From Paulinella micropora (lineage: Eukaryota > Cercozoa > Imbricatea > Euglyphida): a DNA stretch of 28,603 nucleotides. Below are positions 27,401 to 28,603 of this stretch, piece by piece. The DNA is taken from assembly GCA_009731375.1 (NCBI GenBank), contig BJOX01000339.1, positions 384,057-412,659 on the forward strand, read 5' to 3'. Each line of letters begins with the position of its first letter. Position 1 is the first letter of the stretch. A program made the translations under genes and the position numbers. The notes beneath the pieces are model-generated. The model worked only from the letters and a program-made list of their open reading frames with translations, ran no database searches and was not told the DNA's origin.

Positions 27401-27514
27401 CATGATGATTATTGATGATGATTATTATGATGATTATTATGATGATTATAATGATGATTATTATGACGATGATTATGATGATAATTATGATTATTATTAT
27501 GATTATAATTATCC
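27401..27514. repeat. (ATG/ATT)n imperfect trinucleotide array
   Basis: GATGATTATTATGATG-type units repeated imperfectly; it translates to poly-Ile on the minus strand. Confidence 0.95.
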
Positions 27515-27595
27515 CTGAAAGGTGTTGGGAGTAGGGGAAAAATGGAAATTGTGCACCCCCCCCCCCCCCCCCCCCGGGGCTTTTTNNNNNNNNNN
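27515..27595. other. Unique piece, poly-C, and 10 N gap
   Basis: About 40 bp of unique sequence, a run of about 20 C followed by GGGG, TTTTT and ten N (27586-27595). Confidence 0.8.
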
Positions 27596-28110
27596 AATCA
27601 TGGTTTGTGGGAACCAGGAGGAGTTGGGAGCTCATATTGGCAGGGTGGCTAGCCCCAGACTCGATGTTGATGCTGATATGATTTTTTTTTTTGGGATTTA
27701 CGCAAATATTTGCGTGAGGGGAGTGTCCTGAATGCCAAAATTCCTTGTTTTTTTTCTCACCCCTGTCGGAATAAATCATGGTTTGTGTGAACCAGGAGAA
27801 GTTGGGAGCTCGCATTCACAGGATGGCTAGCCCCAGACTCGATGTTGATGCTGATGTAATTTTTTTGGAAGTCACGCAAATATTTGCGTTGGGGGAGTGT
27901 CCTGAATGGGAAAATTCCTTGTTTTTTTTAGCCTATTTTTTGCACCCTCGTCGGAATAAATCATGGTTTGTGTGAATCAGGAGGAGTTGGGAGCTCATAT
28001 TGACAGGGTAGCTAGCCCCAGACTCGATGTCGATGCTGATAGTGTTTTTGGAATTCACGCAAATATTTGCGTTAGGGAGTGTCCTGACTGCCAAAACTCC
28101 TTGTTTTTTT
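27596..28110 (+). repeat. Three tandem copies of a roughly 180 bp repeat
   Basis: Copies start at 27596, 27774 and 27959 (periods 178 and 185), each beginning AATCATGGTTTGTG. Each has GGAGTTGGGAGCTC, GGCTAGCCCCAGACTCGATG, a T run, the perfect palindrome ACGCAAATATTTGCGT, and GAGTGTCCTGA...CTTGTTTTTT. The third copy is truncated after the last T run. Short open frames with matching peptides occur in register on both strands as a consequence of copy identity. Function is unknown. Confidence 0.93.
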
Positions 28111-28130
28111 GGGAGTACTTGCCGGTACCT

Positions 28131-28180
28131 GCGGCAATTGAACGTACCCTGTCGACGGAGAGGGGGGCTGGGGGGGTCCG
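28131..28180 (+). repeat. Direct repeat K, copy 1
   Basis: GGTACCTGCGGCAATTGAAC then GTACCCTGTCGACGG, followed by a G-rich run. It is repeated at 28540-28603 without the inner GGC. Confidence 0.85.
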
Positions 28181-28316
28181 GGGGGGCCCTACCCTGGGAA
28201 CCCCAGCCCTGCAAGTGTACGTACCCCACGCCAATCAGCCGGCACCAAAATGAATGGCTGAGAATGCTCCAAGGCTCTAAGAATTGTGCCAGAAGGGTTT
28301 ATGCCGNNNNNNNNNN
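28181..28316. other. Unique spacer with 10 N gap
   Basis: Unique DNA between the first K repeat and the first L repeat; N at 28307-28316. No gene seen. Confidence 0.5.
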
Positions 28317-28317
28317 A

Positions 28318-28383
28318 TATCTAAAAATCGTGGTGCCGGGTGGGGTAAAACCAGAAAAACCAGGTTTTTGCGCCACCAGGCGC
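28318..28383 (+). repeat. Direct repeat L, copy 1
   Basis: Reads CTAAAAATCGTGGTGCCGGG then TGGGGTAAAACCAGAAAAAC, ending with GGTTTTTGCGCCACCAGG. The second copy is at 28458-28520. Confidence 0.8.
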
Positions 28384-28457
28384 CGTTCGCGCACGCCAGA
28401 GGGAGTTTGAGGCTGATGTTTGGTGTACCCGACACCTCTCGGTGAGCTCTCTGCGGA

Positions 28458-28520
28458 GATCCAAAAATTTGGTGCCGGGTGGCACAAAATAAGAAATTTT
28501 AGGTTTTTGTGCCACAAGAG
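28458..28520 (+). repeat. Direct repeat L, copy 2
   Basis: CCAAAAATTTGGTGCCGGGT then GGCACAAAATAAGAAATTTT, ending with AGGTTTTTGTGCCACAAGAG. GTGCC-GGGT-GGCAC inside it can form a small hairpin. Confidence 0.8.
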
Positions 28521-28539
28521 CTAGCACTTGCGTTCTGCT

Positions 28540-28603
28540 GGTACCTGCAATTGAACGTACCCTGTCGACGGGGAAGGGGGGGGGGGGGGGGGGGGGGGGG
28601 GGG
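28540..28603 (+). repeat. Direct repeat K, copy 2, ending in poly-G
   Basis: GGTACCTGCAATTGAACGTA then CCCTGTCGACGGGGAAGG, running into poly-G at the window end. Confidence 0.85.

Noticed and set aside
27522-28253. Repeated small peptides beginning MVCVNQEELG in the three-copy repeat
   Set aside because: Both strands give equally conserved peptides, as expected from near-identical tandem DNA; frames break in each copy.

Overview
This is a stretch of repeat-rich eukaryotic nuclear DNA. Three things indicate this: a 10.8 kb Ty3/gypsy-type LTR retrotransposon, kilobases of tetranucleotide microsatellite, and an interstitial array of the TTAGGG telomere motif. TTAGGG occurs in animals, many fungi, stramenopiles and some algae, so it does not fix the lineage. 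I see no host gene, rRNA or tRNA that would name the organism. A repeat-laden algal or invertebrate genome is a guess only. Runs of N, often beside poly-G or poly-C, show that this is a gapped draft scaffold.

Region 1 (1-1663): a CT microsatellite, a pyrimidine-rich stretch with no convincing gene, and two dispersed repeats that recur beyond 12.4 kb.

Region 2 (1664-12427): the retrotransposon, read on the minus strand. It runs from a 146 bp 5' LTR (12282-12427) through a possible primer-binding site and a leader. Next come an upstream ORF (mostly lost in a 956 bp gap), Gag, a divergent protease, a linker and a Pol with reverse transcriptase, RNase H and integrase. After integrase there is an unexplained C-terminal extension of about 290 residues, then a 3' UTR, a polypurine tract and a 238 bp 3' LTR (1664-1901). 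The copy is broken by in-frame TGA codons at 9078, 8796 and 7752 (one may be a natural readthrough site), a TAA at 6020, a frame change near 7250-7310 and a one-base frameshift near 4446. A TTTTTTA heptamer, in phase for -1 frameshifting, lies in the overlap of the upstream ORF and Gag.

Region 3 (12428-15500): AT-rich sequence, a foldback or MITE-like element (13213-13615), long TATG and TG arrays, a small duplicated block, another inverted-repeat element and a GC-rich hairpin.

Region 4 (15500-23400): GATA/TATC arrays that switch strand several times. Short non-satellite modules recur between them, and I group these as families D to I. In several cases the modules look like pieces of one longer repeat unit with microsatellite expanded at fixed slots.

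Region 5 (23400-26520): three inverted-repeat elements, 13-bp minisatellites, and a repeat family (J) in which the same internal site is empty twice, filled with TTAGGG repeats once and filled with TATC/TACC repeats once.

Region 6 (26520-28603): a duplicated TG/AG block, 600 bp of GAG/GAA homopurine DNA, an ATG/ATT-type trinucleotide array, three tandem copies of a roughly 180 bp repeat each with a perfect 16 bp palindrome, and two interleaved direct repeats ending in poly-G.
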